From the NCBI RefSeq assembly GCF_021696945.1, contig NZ_JACYHE010000001.1:124001-188000 (forward strand): 64,000 bases of DNA. The letters are read 5' to 3'. Below, one piece after another: positions 9,302-20,856 of this stretch. The translations under genes were made by a program, and so were the position numbers. Below the pieces are notes generated by a model. That model was not told where the DNA came from, did not search any database, and worked only from the letters and a program-made list of their open reading frames with translations. The first letter of the stretch is position 1. Each line of letters begins with the position of its first letter. Source of the stretch: Streptomyces sp. JJ36. GTDB taxonomy: Bacteria > Actinomycetota > Actinomycetes > Streptomycetales > Streptomycetaceae.

Positions 9302-10180
9302 ATGGGTGCAGACGGCAGTGGCGGGGCTGAGCACACGACGGACGGGGCGGACGGCCCCCGGTGGGACGACGGCCTGGACGACGACTCGGCCACGGTGCTG
9401 CGGGTCGTCGGCAGGCAGATCAAGCTGTGGCGGGAGGCCGCCGGGCTCCGGCAGGCGGAGCTCGGGGCGGCGATCGGCTACAGCGGCGAGATGGTCTCCT
9501 CCGTGGAGCGCGGCAGACGCGCCCCCAAGCCGGAGTTCCTGGACAGCGCGGACGAGGTGCTCCGTGCGGAGGGGAAGCTCTCGGCCTTCCAGGGGGACGT
9601 GGCGGAGGCCCGCTACCCGAAGAAGGTGCGGGACCTGGCCAAGCTGGAGGCCGAGGCCGTCGAGTTGGGAGCGTACGTCAACCACAACATCCACGGGCTC
9701 TTGCAGACCGAGGAGTACGCACGGGCGTTGTTCGAGATGCGGCGTCCGGCGTACTCGGAGGAGGACCTCGAGCGCTATGTGGCCGCCCGCCTGGCGCGAC
9801 AGGAGATCTTCTCGAGGGCTCCGAAGCCCACACTGACGTTCGTGCTGGAGGAGGTCACCCTGCTGCGGCCGATCGGCGGACGCGCCGTGCTACGACGACA
9901 ACTCGAGCATCTGCTGATGCTTGGCCGACAGCGTCACGTCGAGGTCCAAGTGATGCCGACGACGCTTGAGGACCATGCGGGCATGGGCGGGCAACTGCAG
10001 TTGATGAAGCTGGCAGACGGCATGACCCTTGGGTACTCCGAGGCTCAACTCACCACCCGCATGACGTCTGACCCGAGGGAGGTCCAGACGCTCGATCTCC
10101 GGTATGGGATTATCCGGTCTCAGGCTCTCGCTCCCCGAGAGTCGCTGGCCTTCGTCCAGAAAGCGCTGGGAGACACATGA
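9302..10180 (+). CDS. XRE-family HTH regulator with DUF5753 domain
   Basis: 292 aa from ATG 9302. The helix-turn-helix (about residues 38-95) reads VGRQIKLWREAAGLRQAELGAAIGYSGEMVSSVERGRR. The rest is a DUF5753 domain (about 110-285) with NHNIHGLLQTEEYARALF, RLARQEIFSRAPKPTLTFVLEE and PREVQTLDLRYGIIRSQALAP. Such proteins are very numerous in Streptomyces and pair with a small DUF397 protein encoded immediately downstream, here with a 4-bp ATGA overlap. Some pairs control development or act as toxin-antitoxin-like or anti-sigma-like modules. The ligand and operator of this one are unknown. Its third-position GC looks somewhat lower toward the 3' end than in the core genes. Confidence 0.92.
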   Translation: MGADGSGGAEHTTDGADGPRWDDGLDDDSATVLRVVGRQIKLWREAAGLRQAELGAAIGYSGEMVSSVERGRRAPKPEFLDSADEVLRAEGKLSAFQGDVAEARYPKKVRDLAKLEAEAVELGAYVNHNIHGLLQTEEYARALFEMRRPAYSEEDLERYVAARLARQEIFSRAPKPTLTFVLEEVTLLRPIGGRAVLRRQLEHLLMLGRQRHVEVQVMPTTLEDHAGMGGQLQLMKLADGMTLGYSEAQLTTRMTSDPREVQTLDLRYGIIRSQALAPRESLAFVQKALGDT

Positions 10181-10386
10181 CTGGCAAGCCCTCCGCCGGA
10201 AAAGACACCTCCGAGCTGCAGTGGTACAGGAGCAGTTACAGCGGGAGCGACAACAACGACTGCGTCGAGGTCGCCGCGTTCCGCGGCACCGTGCACGTCC
10301 GCGACTCCAAGAACGTGCCCGGTCCGCAGGTGTCGCTGACGGCCGCCGCCTGGGCCGACTTCGTCGCCTACGCGGCCTCCCGCTGA
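10177..10386 (+). CDS. DUF397 domain protein (partner of the XRE regulator)
   Basis: 69 aa. After a short charged start, ELQWYRSSYSGSDNNDCVEVAAFRGTVHVRDSKNVPGP (about 14-51) is the full DUF397 signature, followed by LTAAAWADFVAYAAS. It overlaps the regulator by ATGA at 10177-10180, so the two are coupled. The protein has one Cys, no membrane segment and no enzyme motif. By analogy with characterised pairs it probably binds or modulates the XRE-DUF5753 protein. Confidence 0.92.
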   Translation: MTGKPSAGKDTSELQWYRSSYSGSDNNDCVEVAAFRGTVHVRDSKNVPGPQVSLTAAAWADFVAYAASR

Positions 10387-10465
10387 GGAGCACGCTCGGC
10401 CCGCAAAGCGGCCCGGCGGGGGCCGCGGCGACGGCTCCGCGGCACCCGTCCGAGGACGCGTCGCG

Positions 10466-11206
10466 TCAGGCGTCGCGGCGGCGTACGCACCACCAGCCCG
10501 CGAGCAGCGCAGCGGCCGCCCATGCCGCCGTCACCGCGAGACCCGCCCAGGGGCCCAGGGTCCCGGTCGGGTCCCCATGCAGCACCTGCTGACCGGCGCG
10601 GTCGGGGAAGTAGGCCGCGACGCCCGTCGCGATGTCGCCGACGACGAACGACACGATCAGGATGAACGGGATGAGGATGCTCAGCACGGCCATCCCGCTC
10701 CGCAGCACCGCCGCCAGCCCGGCGGCGAACAGCGCCATCAGTCCGAGGTAGACCCCGGCGCCCACACAGGCGCGTACCGCTCCGGGATCGCCGAGGCTCA
10801 GGGCGTACCGGCCCAGGAAGGCCTGCCCGACGAGGAAGACGGTGAAGCCGGTGACGACGCCGACGGCGCTGCCGAGCACGCCGACCACCAGGGCCTTGGC
10901 GGCGTAGAAGCGGGTCCGGGACGGCACCGCGGTCAGCGAGACGCGCAGCGCGCCGTGCACGTACTCGGAGGAGAAGGCGAGGGTGCCGAAGGAGAGGGCC
11001 GCGACCTGGCCGAAGTTGACGGCGTAGAAGGCGCCGAAGAGCAGGTCCTCGGAGCCGTCCGCCTCCGCCCGGCCGACGGTCGCCATCACCAGCACGGTGA
11101 CGCCCACGGTGACGCCGAAGACGCTTGCCAGGGACACCGCGGTGCCGCGCAGCGTCCGGGTCTTGATCCACTCGGAGTGGAGCACGGGTGCGAACCCCAT
11201 CGTCAT
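10466..11206 (-). CDS. ABC-2 type transporter permease
   Basis: 246 aa from ATG 11206, which overlaps the stop of the ATPase gene by 4 bp (ATGA). An in-frame ATG 6 bp further on is possible but is not coupled. The N-terminus EWIKTRTLRGTAVSL is the amphipathic entry helix of ABC-2 permeases. About six membrane helices follow, with FSSEYVHGALRVSLTAVPSRTRFYAAK (about residues 78-104) as the conserved cytoplasmic loop. Together with the ATPase it forms a small exporter of the drug, antibiotic or lantibiotic-immunity kind. Substrate unknown. Probably controlled by the divergent two-component system. Confidence 0.9.
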   Translation of the reverse strand: MTMGFAPVLHSEWIKTRTLRGTAVSLASVFGVTVGVTVLVMATVGRAEADGSEDLLFGAFYAVNFGQVAALSFGTLAFSSEYVHGALRVSLTAVPSRTRFYAAKALVVGVLGSAVGVVTGFTVFLVGQAFLGRYALSLGDPGAVRACVGAGVYLGLMALFAAGLAAVLRSGMAVLSILIPFILIVSFVVGDIATGVAAYFPDRAGQQVLHGDPTGTLGPWAGLAVTAAWAAAALLAGWWCVRRRDA

Positions 11207-12141
11207 CCCTCCTCGTTGCGCGCGGCGGCTGCCGGGCGGGACGCGTACCGGGTCGCCCCGGCGGTCAGCGCCAGGTAGGCCTCTTCCAAGGTGCCTTCCT
11301 CGGCGGAGAGTTCCAGCACCGGTACGCCGGCCCGGGCGGTGACCGGGCCGATGTCCTCCACCCGGGCGTCCTCCACGGTCCACCGCCCGTCGTCTCCCCT
11401 GCGGGCCCGGTAGCCGTGCTCGGTGAGGACGGAGTGCAGCAGCTTCTCGTCCAGCGTGCGCAGCCGCACGCGGGGCCGTACGCGCTGGTGCAGGAAGTTC
11501 CGCATGCCGGTGTCGGCCAGCAGCCGCCCCTGCCCGAGGACCACCAGATGGTCGGCGAAGGAGGCGGTCTCGTTCATCAGGTGGCTGGAGACGAGCACGG
11601 TACGGCCCTCCCGGGCCATGCGCCGCATCAGCTCACGGATCCAGACGATGCCCTCGGGGTCGAGGCCGTTGGAGGGCTCGTCGAACAGCAGCACCGGAGG
11701 GTCCCCGAGCAGCGCCGCGGCGATGCCGAGCCGCTGCCGCATCCCCAGCGAGTACGTGCGGACGCGGCGGTGCGCGACGGACTCCAGCCCGGCCTCCGCG
11801 AGCACCTCGTCCACGCGGCCGGCCGGGATGCGGTTGCTCACCGCCAGCGCCAGCAGGTGGCCGCGGGCGGTGCGGGAGCCGTGTGCGGCCTGCGCGTCGA
11901 GCAGCGCGCCGACATGCCGCAGCGGCTCCGGGTGGTCGGCGTACGGCCGTCCGCCGACCGTGGCGGCGCCCGCGGTGGGCCGGTCGAGGCCGAGCACCAG
12001 TCGCATCGTGGTGGACTTGCCGGCGCCGTTGGGGCCCAGGAACCCGGTGACCCTGCCCGGCTCCACGGTGAAGGTGAGCCCGTCCACGGCCCGGGTGTCC
12101 CGGTAGTCCTTGGTGAGTTCACGGATCTCGATGGAGGTCAT
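11203..12141 (-). CDS. ABC transporter ATP-binding protein (DrrA/BcrA-like)
   Basis: 312 aa. Walker A GFLGPNGAGKSTTMRL (about residues 34-49), Q/D loop region, signature YSLGMRQRLGIAAAL (about 134-148), Walker B PVLLFDEPSNGLDPEG (about 152-167) and switch His in TVLVSSHLMNE. The last 80 residues are the regulatory extension typical of drug-exporter ATPases. It couples ATP hydrolysis to the permease encoded immediately downstream. The start is at ATG 12141, facing a sensor kinase gene; the 107-bp gap between them carries direct-repeat sites. Confidence 0.95.
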   Translation of the reverse strand: MTSIEIRELTKDYRDTRAVDGLTFTVEPGRVTGFLGPNGAGKSTTMRLVLGLDRPTAGAATVGGRPYADHPEPLRHVGALLDAQAAHGSRTARGHLLALAVSNRIPAGRVDEVLAEAGLESVAHRRVRTYSLGMRQRLGIAAALLGDPPVLLFDEPSNGLDPEGIVWIRELMRRMAREGRTVLVSSHLMNETASFADHLVVLGQGRLLADTGMRNFLHQRVRPRVRLRTLDEKLLHSVLTEHGYRARRGDDGRWTVEDARVEDIGPVTARAGVPVLELSAEEGTLEEAYLALTAGATRYASRPAAAARNEEG

Positions 12142-12172
12142 GCCGCAAGCGTGGTCCGCGGAGGGGCAGCGT

Positions 12173-12215
12173 CGCCTCCCCCGCGCCGGGGAACCGCCTC
12201 CCCCGCACGGGGGAG
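12173..12215. promoter_or_regulatory. Direct repeats and palindrome between ABC exporter and sensor kinase
   Basis: CGCCTCCCCCGC occurs at 12173-12184 and again at 12195-12206, a spacing of 22 bp or two helical turns. The second copy is part of the perfect inverted repeat CTCCCCC-GCAC-GGGGGAG at 12198-12215. The position between the divergent exporter and kinase genes suits a response-regulator binding site. Confidence 0.55.
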
Positions 12216-12248
12216 CCGCCCAACGCCGTGGCCTGCCACGATGACGGC

Positions 12249-13484
12249 ATGCGTGGAGTGCTGCGACCGCTGACCCGTGCGGTCACGTACACCCGCTGGC
12301 TGCACCTGCTGGCGGGCGCGGTGATCGCCTTCGTGTGCGGCGCCGTCTACCCCGGGCTGGACGGGGACACCGCCGGCCACTGGCTGCTGGTGGCGCTGGT
12401 GCCGGTTCCGCTGGTGCTGGGGGCGGCGGTGTTCCCGGCGATGCGGCCGGCGGAAGGGCATCAGGCGCGGTTGCTGCTGCTGCCGGGGCCGCATGCTCGC
12501 GGCGGCGGCCCGGAGGGCCGGTCCGCAATCGTGGCCCGTCCCTCCGCCTCGTGGCGGGACCGCGGCCGCACCGCGCTGTGGATGGTGCTGCGGCTGGAGA
12601 CGGGTCTGCTCGCCGCGGTGCTGTCGCTGCAGCTTCCGGCGCTCTCGCTGGAGCTGCTCGATGCGGGGCTCGGCCGGGAGAGCGACGCGGCGTCCGTGCT
12701 CCGGGTCCCGGGGCACCACTGGGGGTTCGCCCTGCTGGCGCCCCTCCCCGTGCTGGCCCTGCTCTACGCGATGGCGGGTCTGGGGGCGCTGACGGCCGGT
12801 GCGGCCCGCCGGCTGCTCGGACCGTCCGCGGCCGAACGGGTCGAGGAACTGGAGGAGCTGACGGAGCGGCTGCTGGAACGCGACGCCCTCGCACGGGAAC
12901 TGCACGACTCCGTCGGGCACGCGCTCACCGTCACGGTGGTGCAGGCCGGCGCGGCGCGGACGGCGGGCAGCCCGGAGTTCACGGACCGGGCGCTGACGGC
13001 GATCGAGGAGACGGGCCGGGAGGCCCTGGAGGACCTGGACCGGGTGCTGCGGGTGCTGCGTCGGCCGGGGCGGGAGGAGGCCGGGCGGCGGCCGTCGCTG
13101 GAGGACTCGGGCCGCTTGGTCGAGGCGGCCCGTGCTGCGGGGGCGGAGGTGGACCTGGAGGTCACGGGGCCCGTGGGGCGGGTGCCGGGGCCGGTCTCGC
13201 GGGAGGGGCACCGCATGCTCCAGGAGGCCCTGACGAACGCGCTGCGGCACGCGGGCACGGTTCCGGTGACGGTCCGGGCCCGGGTGGCGGTGGGCGACGG
13301 CCGGGTGGAGCTGGACGTACGCAATCCGCTGGCGCCGGAGGGCCACGGGCCCGACACGGGCGGTTCGGGCAACGGGCTGCGGGGCGTACGGGAACGCGCC
13401 GCGCTGCTCGGCGGCCGCGCCGACGCGGGACGGGTCGCCGGAGCGTGGCGGGTGCACGTCGAGCTCCCGCTCGACCCGCCATAG
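12249..13484 (+). CDS. Sensor histidine kinase (HisKA_3) of a split two-component system
   Basis: 411 aa from ATG 12249; GTG/ATG codons slightly upstream are possible, and no Shine-Dalgarno is evident, consistent with a leaderless message. Membrane helices lie at about residues 12-35, 40-62, 110-135 and 155-180. RDALARELHDSVGHALTVTVVQ carries the phosphoacceptor His (about residue 219). The ATP-binding part has MLQEALTNALRHAG and NGLRGVRERAALLGGR. It lies divergent to the ABC exporter it probably controls. The cognate regulator is normally next door but here is at 15054, separated by an SDR gene and a TetR gene. The pairing is inferred from the absence of any other free regulator or kinase nearby. 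Confidence 0.92.
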   Translation: MRGVLRPLTRAVTYTRWLHLLAGAVIAFVCGAVYPGLDGDTAGHWLLVALVPVPLVLGAAVFPAMRPAEGHQARLLLLPGPHARGGGPEGRSAIVARPSASWRDRGRTALWMVLRLETGLLAAVLSLQLPALSLELLDAGLGRESDAASVLRVPGHHWGFALLAPLPVLALLYAMAGLGALTAGAARRLLGPSAAERVEELEELTERLLERDALARELHDSVGHALTVTVVQAGAARTAGSPEFTDRALTAIEETGREALEDLDRVLRVLRRPGREEAGRRPSLEDSGRLVEAARAAGAEVDLEVTGPVGRVPGPVSREGHRMLQEALTNALRHAGTVPVTVRARVAVGDGRVELDVRNPLAPEGHGPDTGGSGNGLRGVRERAALLGGRADAGRVAGAWRVHVELPLDPP

Positions 13485-13538
13485 ACCATGTCCGGCGGGT
13501 CTCGTCGTGGGAACCGCGTGCGCACCACCGGCCGTCGT

Positions 13539-14276
13539 TCAGGCCCGGGTGTAGCCGCCGTCGGCGAAGAGTTCGGCGCCGGTGACGAATGACGAGGCGT
13601 CCGAAGCCAGGAAGAGGGCGGCCTCGGCGATCTCCCCGGCGTCGGCCAGCCGCCCCAGGGGCACGACGGCCTCGGCGAACTGGTCGGCGTCCGGCCCCGC
13701 GGCGCGCAGCAGGGCAGGGGTCCGCGTGGGTCCCGGGCTGAGGACGTTGACCCGGAACCGGCGCTCTCGTGACTGCCGGGCCCAGTTGTGCACGAGATTG
13801 CTCAACGCCGCCTTTGAGGCGCTGTACACCTCGAGTTGCTCATGGGGGCGCACACTGTTGCTCGAGCCGATGACCAGGACGGAGGCGTTCTCCGCCAGGA
13901 GCGGAAGCGCCTTCTGCACGGTGAAGAGTGGGCCCTTGACGTTGACGGCGAGCGTCAGGTCGACGTTCGCCTCGGTGTGGGCGCCGAGGGCGGCGTCCGC
14001 GACGATTCCCGCGTTGGCCACCAGCACGTCGATGCGCCCGGCCTCCTCGCGGACTCGCGCGTAGAGCGCGTCCAGGTCGGCCAGGACCGAGACGTCGGAT
14101 CGTACGCCGGTGGCCGCAGGGCCCAGCTCCTTGGCTGCCGCTTCGAGCCGGTCGATGTCCCGGCCGGTCACGAAGACCCGTGCGCCCTCCCGGACGAAGC
14201 GGTGGGCGAGGGCCAGCCCGATCCCGCTGCTCCCTCCGGTGATCACGGCCACCTTCTCCTGCAGCACGCCTGGCAT
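13539..14276 (-). CDS. Short-chain dehydrogenase/reductase (SDR)
   Basis: 245 aa classical SDR. The NAD(P) loop is VITGGSSGIGLALA (about residues 12-25), with VLVANAG (about 86-92), the catalytic Ser in VIGSSNSV, and YSASKAALSN (about 154) supplying the YxxxK pair. The C-terminal LASDASSFVTGAELFADGGYT is the standard tail. It oxidises or reduces an alcohol/ketone with NAD(P)(H); substrate unknown. It is divergent from the TetR gene, with a palindromic operator between them, so it is very likely the target repressed by that regulator. The pair appears inserted between the kinase and regulator genes of a two-component system. Confidence 0.93.
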   Translation of the reverse strand: MPGVLQEKVAVITGGSSGIGLALAHRFVREGARVFVTGRDIDRLEAAAKELGPAATGVRSDVSVLADLDALYARVREEAGRIDVLVANAGIVADAALGAHTEANVDLTLAVNVKGPLFTVQKALPLLAENASVLVIGSSNSVRPHEQLEVYSASKAALSNLVHNWARQSRERRFRVNVLSPGPTRTPALLRAAGPDADQFAEAVVPLGRLADAGEIAEAALFLASDASSFVTGAELFADGGYTRA

Positions 14277-14300
14277 GTCGAACCCCTCAGTTGTGGAATG

Positions 14301-14333
14301 GATCGTCCATAACGTAGGCGGTATTGGACGATC
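14301..14333. promoter_or_regulatory. TetR-type operator between SDR and TetR genes
   Basis: Perfect 9-bp inverted arms GATCGTCCA (14301-14309) and TGGACGATC (14325-14333) flank a 15-bp spacer that contains AT-rich steps. The site lies centrally in the 83-bp divergent intergenic region. Confidence 0.75.
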
Positions 14334-14359
14334 GAGTCAAGAATGGATAGGCTGAGCCC

Positions 14360-15025
14360 ATGCCGAGACCACGCGCATTCGACGAACGCCACGTCCTGGA
14401 GCGGGCCCGGGAACGGTTCTGGGCGACCGGCTATGCAGGCACCCGGATGGACGACATCGCCCGAGCGACCGGCCTGGGCAAGGGCAGCCTGTACGGCGCG
14501 TTCGGCGACAAGGGCAAGCTGTTCCACCGTGTGTTCGACGACTGGTGCACCGCAGTCGTCGAGGTGGCCGAAGGGCGGCTGACGGGCGGCCCGGACGCAG
14601 AGGCCCTGGCCCGGCTGTCGGGATACGTACACCTCATGGCGGAGAACACCGCTTCCGACACCGAGCGTCGCGGGTGCCTGTTGGCCAAGGGTGCGGCGGA
14701 ACTGGCCCAGTACGATCCGACGGTCGCGGGCCGGTCGGCCGAGACGATGACGGCACTGCTGGCCCTGCTGCGGACGGAGATCAGCGCCGCCCAGCGCCAC
14801 GGCGACATCGATGGCGCTGCGGACCCGGAGCGGTTGGCGGCACTGCTGCTGACGGTGGTCCGCGGTATCGAGGCGGTAGGCAAGGCCGGCCTGGCCCCGG
14901 AGACGCTGCGGGACGTTGCAGACACCGCACTGGCGGTTCTGCCGAGGCCCCAGAGGCAGGAACGCCTCGCAACCGGGCGGAGTACGGCCCGCGAGAACCA
15001 ACGTGGTGCCGGCACGGCCACATGA
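14360..15025 (+). CDS. TetR/AcrR-family transcriptional regulator
   Basis: 221 aa. The N-terminal helix-turn-helix (about residues 8-54) reads ERARERFWATGYAGTRMDDIARATGLGKGSLYGAFGDKGKLF. The C-terminal ligand domain is of the TetR_C group that accompanies many SDR and quinone-oxidoreductase genes; it contains a RRGCLLAKGAAELAQYDP segment. It should repress itself and the divergent SDR gene through the palindrome between them. The Arg/Gly/Thr tail from about residue 200 is poorly conserved. It lies in the same direction as the response regulator that follows 28 bp later, but the latter has its own -10. Confidence 0.92.
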   Translation: MPRPRAFDERHVLERARERFWATGYAGTRMDDIARATGLGKGSLYGAFGDKGKLFHRVFDDWCTAVVEVAEGRLTGGPDAEALARLSGYVHLMAENTASDTERRGCLLAKGAAELAQYDPTVAGRSAETMTALLALLRTEISAAQRHGDIDGAADPERLAALLLTVVRGIEAVGKAGLAPETLRDVADTALAVLPRPQRQERLATGRSTARENQRGAGTAT

Positions 15026-15041
15026 TCCGCCGGACAGTGCC

Positions 15042-15047
15042 TAGGCT
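15042..15047 (+). promoter_or_regulatory. -10 element of a leaderless promoter for the response regulator
   Basis: TAGGCT at 15042-15047 is followed after 6 nt by the GTG start at 15054, so transcription and translation probably begin together. No Shine-Dalgarno is present. Confidence 0.5.
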
Positions 15048-15053
15048 GGCCCG

Positions 15054-15704
15054 GTGACCGTCTCCGTGCTCCTCGTCGACGACGAGCCGCTGGTACGGGC
15101 CGGCCTGCGCGCCGTGCTGGAGGCGCAGCCCGGCATCGAGGTCGCGGGGGAGGCCGCCGACGGCGCTGCGGTGGTGCCGCTGGTGCGGCGGCTGCGACCG
15201 GACGTGGTGGCCATGGACGTACGCATGCCGCTGCAGGACGGGATCGAGGCCACCCGTGCCGTGCTGCGGCTGGTGGACGATCCGCCGAAGATCCTGGTGG
15301 TGACGACGTTCGAGAACGACGCGTACGTGTACGACGCGCTCCGGGCCGGGGCCGACGGGTTCCTGCTGAAGCGGTCGCGGCCCGCGGAGATCGTGCACGC
15401 GGTGCGGCTGGTCGCGGAGGGCGACTCGCTGCTCTTCCCGGCGGCGGTGCGGGACCTGGCACGCACGTACGGCTCACCCGCCGCACGGTCGGTGCTGGAC
15501 CGGGCGTCGTTGACGGAGCGGGAGCGGGAGGTGCTGCGCCGGATGGCGCGGGGACTGTCGAACGCGGAGATCGCGGACGAGCTGGTGGTCGGGGCGGAGA
15601 CCGTGAAGTCCCACGTCAGTGCCGTGCTGGCGAAGCTGGGCGCACGGGACCGTACGCAGGCCGTCATCCTCGCCTACGAGTCCGGCTTCGTCTCCCCGGG
15701 ATGA
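15054..15704 (+). CDS. NarL/LuxR-family response regulator (partner of the kinase at 12249)
   Basis: 216 aa from GTG 15054. The receiver domain shows VLLVDDEPLVRAGLRAVLE, DVVAMDVRMPLQDGIEATR (phospho-Asp), LVVTTFENDAYVYDALRAGADGFLLKRS. The GerE-type HTH has LTEREREVLRRMARGLSNAEIADELVV...TVKSHVSAVLAKLGARDRTQAV. Distinct from the first regulator in this window. It probably receives phosphate from the kinase 1.6 kb upstream and binds the direct repeats in front of the ABC exporter; this is inferred from context. Confidence 0.93.
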   Translation: MTVSVLLVDDEPLVRAGLRAVLEAQPGIEVAGEAADGAAVVPLVRRLRPDVVAMDVRMPLQDGIEATRAVLRLVDDPPKILVVTTFENDAYVYDALRAGADGFLLKRSRPAEIVHAVRLVAEGDSLLFPAAVRDLARTYGSPAARSVLDRASLTEREREVLRRMARGLSNAEIADELVVGAETVKSHVSAVLAKLGARDRTQAVILAYESGFVSPG

Positions 15705-15731
15705 GGCCGACGCCGGAAGGAGCCGTCAGCG

Positions 15732-16196
15732 TCAGGCCACGTTGACGCGCTGGCCGGGGGGCGCCGCCTCCAGCCAGGCGAGGAAGCCGGTGAGCGCGTC
15801 CTCGCTCATCGCCAGTTCGACGCGGGTGCCGCGGGGGACCGTGCAGGCCAGGATCACCTGGTCGGAGAGGAGCGCCAGCTCCTCCTCACCGGTGGGGCGG
15901 CGGCGGGCCAGCACCTCGATGCCGCCCCGTTCCAGGGTGCGGCGTGGCCGCGGGGAGTAGGAGAAGACACGGAACCAGTTGACCTGGTCGCCGTTGTAGC
16001 GGGCGACGCCGTAGACCCAGCCCTTGCCGCCGCCGTCCGTGCCGGGCTCGTCCGCAGGGACGTTCCAGCGGAGGGAACAGTCGAAGGTGCCGCCGGAGCG
16101 CTGGATGAGTCTGCGGCGCAGCCCGAAGACGAACAGGCCCACCAGGACCAGCACCAGGACAGCGCCGCACAGCAGCAGTGCGAGGACCATCTTCAC
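15732..16196 (-). CDS. DUF2550 family membrane-anchored protein
   Basis: 154 aa. A single N-terminal membrane helix (about residues 3-26, LALLLCGAVLVLVLVGLFVFG) is followed by RRRLIQRSGGTFDCSLRW and a soluble domain ending FLAWLEAAPPGQRV. This is the DUF2550 layout. The gene normally sits directly after atpC in streptomycetes and other actinobacteria, as here, but a strong hairpin separates it from the atp operon. The soluble part contains GWVYGVARYNGDQVNWFRVFSYSPRPRRTL. Function unknown; a link to the envelope is suggested only by the anchor. Confidence 0.9.
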   Translation of the reverse strand: MKMVLALLLCGAVLVLVLVGLFVFGLRRRLIQRSGGTFDCSLRWNVPADEPGTDGGGKGWVYGVARYNGDQVNWFRVFSYSPRPRRTLERGGIEVLARRRPTGEEELALLSDQVILACTVPRGTRVELAMSEDALTGFLAWLEAAPPGQRVNVA

Positions 16197-16254
16197 CGAC
16201 CTCCTCGCATCGTCTCCGTCGGGGTGCGGCCCGTGACCGCACCCGGTATGGCTT

Positions 16255-16298
16255 CAGCCGCGGGCCGCCCTGGAGAGCTCCAGTGCGGCCCGCGGCTG
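16255..16298. terminator. Terminator of the atp operon
   Basis: Perfect 14-bp arms, 16255-16268 (CAGCCGCGGGCCGC) and 16285-16298, enclose a second 6-bp stem CTGGAG/CTCCAG. Together they form a long, nearly continuous hairpin just downstream of atpC. No U-tract, as is common in Streptomyces. Confidence 0.8.
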
Positions 16299-16323
16299 AG
16301 GGTCGTATCCGCGGACGCCTGCG

Positions 16324-16707
16324 TCAGTGGGCGCCCGCCACCGCGCGCAGGCGCACCGCGGCGCGCCGCTCGGCGGAATCGTCGGCCTCCGCCTTGGCCC
16401 GTTCGAGCGCACGCTCGGCACGCTCGACATCGATCTCGTCGGCCAGCTCCGCGATCTCGGCGAGCAGCGAGAGCTTGTCGTCCGAGAACGAGATGAAGCC
16501 GCCGTGCACGGCCGCCACGACCGTGCCCTCGCCGCTCTCGCCCGTGGTGCGGATCGTCACCGAGCCGGTCTCCAGCACGCCGAGCAGCGGCTGGTGGCCG
16601 GGCATGACGCCGATATCACCCGACGAGGTCCGCGCGACGACCAGGCCGGCCTTGCCGGACCACACCCTGCGGTCGGCAGCGACCAACTCGACGTGCAGCT
16701 CAGCCAC
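16324..16707 (-). CDS. atpC: F1F0 ATP synthase subunit epsilon
   Basis: 127 aa, normal for actinobacteria. The N-terminal beta-sandwich has ELHVELVAADRRVWSGKAGLVVARTSSGDIGVMPGHQPLLGVLETG and the C-terminal helical hairpin LSLLAEIAELADEIDVERAERALERAKAEA. It belongs to the central stalk of F1, contacts gamma and the c-ring, and restrains wasteful ATP hydrolysis. Last gene of the atp operon, 86 bp after atpD and just before the terminator. Confidence 0.98.
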   Translation of the reverse strand: MAELHVELVAADRRVWSGKAGLVVARTSSGDIGVMPGHQPLLGVLETGSVTIRTTGESGEGTVVAAVHGGFISFSDDKLSLLAEIAELADEIDVERAERALERAKAEADDSAERRAAVRLRAVAGAH

Positions 16708-16793
16708 AGTGGCTCCTCTTCACTGGGATGGGAAAAGTCTAGAGGGTGCGGGCGGGGACGGGAGTGAGGACCCGCCCCCGCCGCAGCCGGGCG

Positions 16794-19180
<2,387 letters not shown>

Positions 19181-19184
19181 GTGC

Positions 19185-20756
<1,572 letters not shown>

Positions 20757-20776
20757 CTGGGTTCCCTGCTCTCCTT

Positions 20777-20811
20777 GTTGGGCCCGTAAGTCTTGTCATT
20801 TACGGCCCAAC
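20777..20811. other. Intercistronic hairpin between atpH and atpA
   Basis: GTTGGGCCCGTAA (20777-20789) pairs with TTACGGCCCAAC (20800-20811) with one bulged C, loop 10 nt. It lies in the only sizeable gap among the F1 genes. Candidate mRNA-stability, processing or partial-termination element that sets delta versus alpha/beta output. Confidence 0.6.
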
Positions 20812-20856
20812 TCGGGCCGCTAGTGGTGCTTGTTGAGTTGGTGTACGGCCGTGCCG

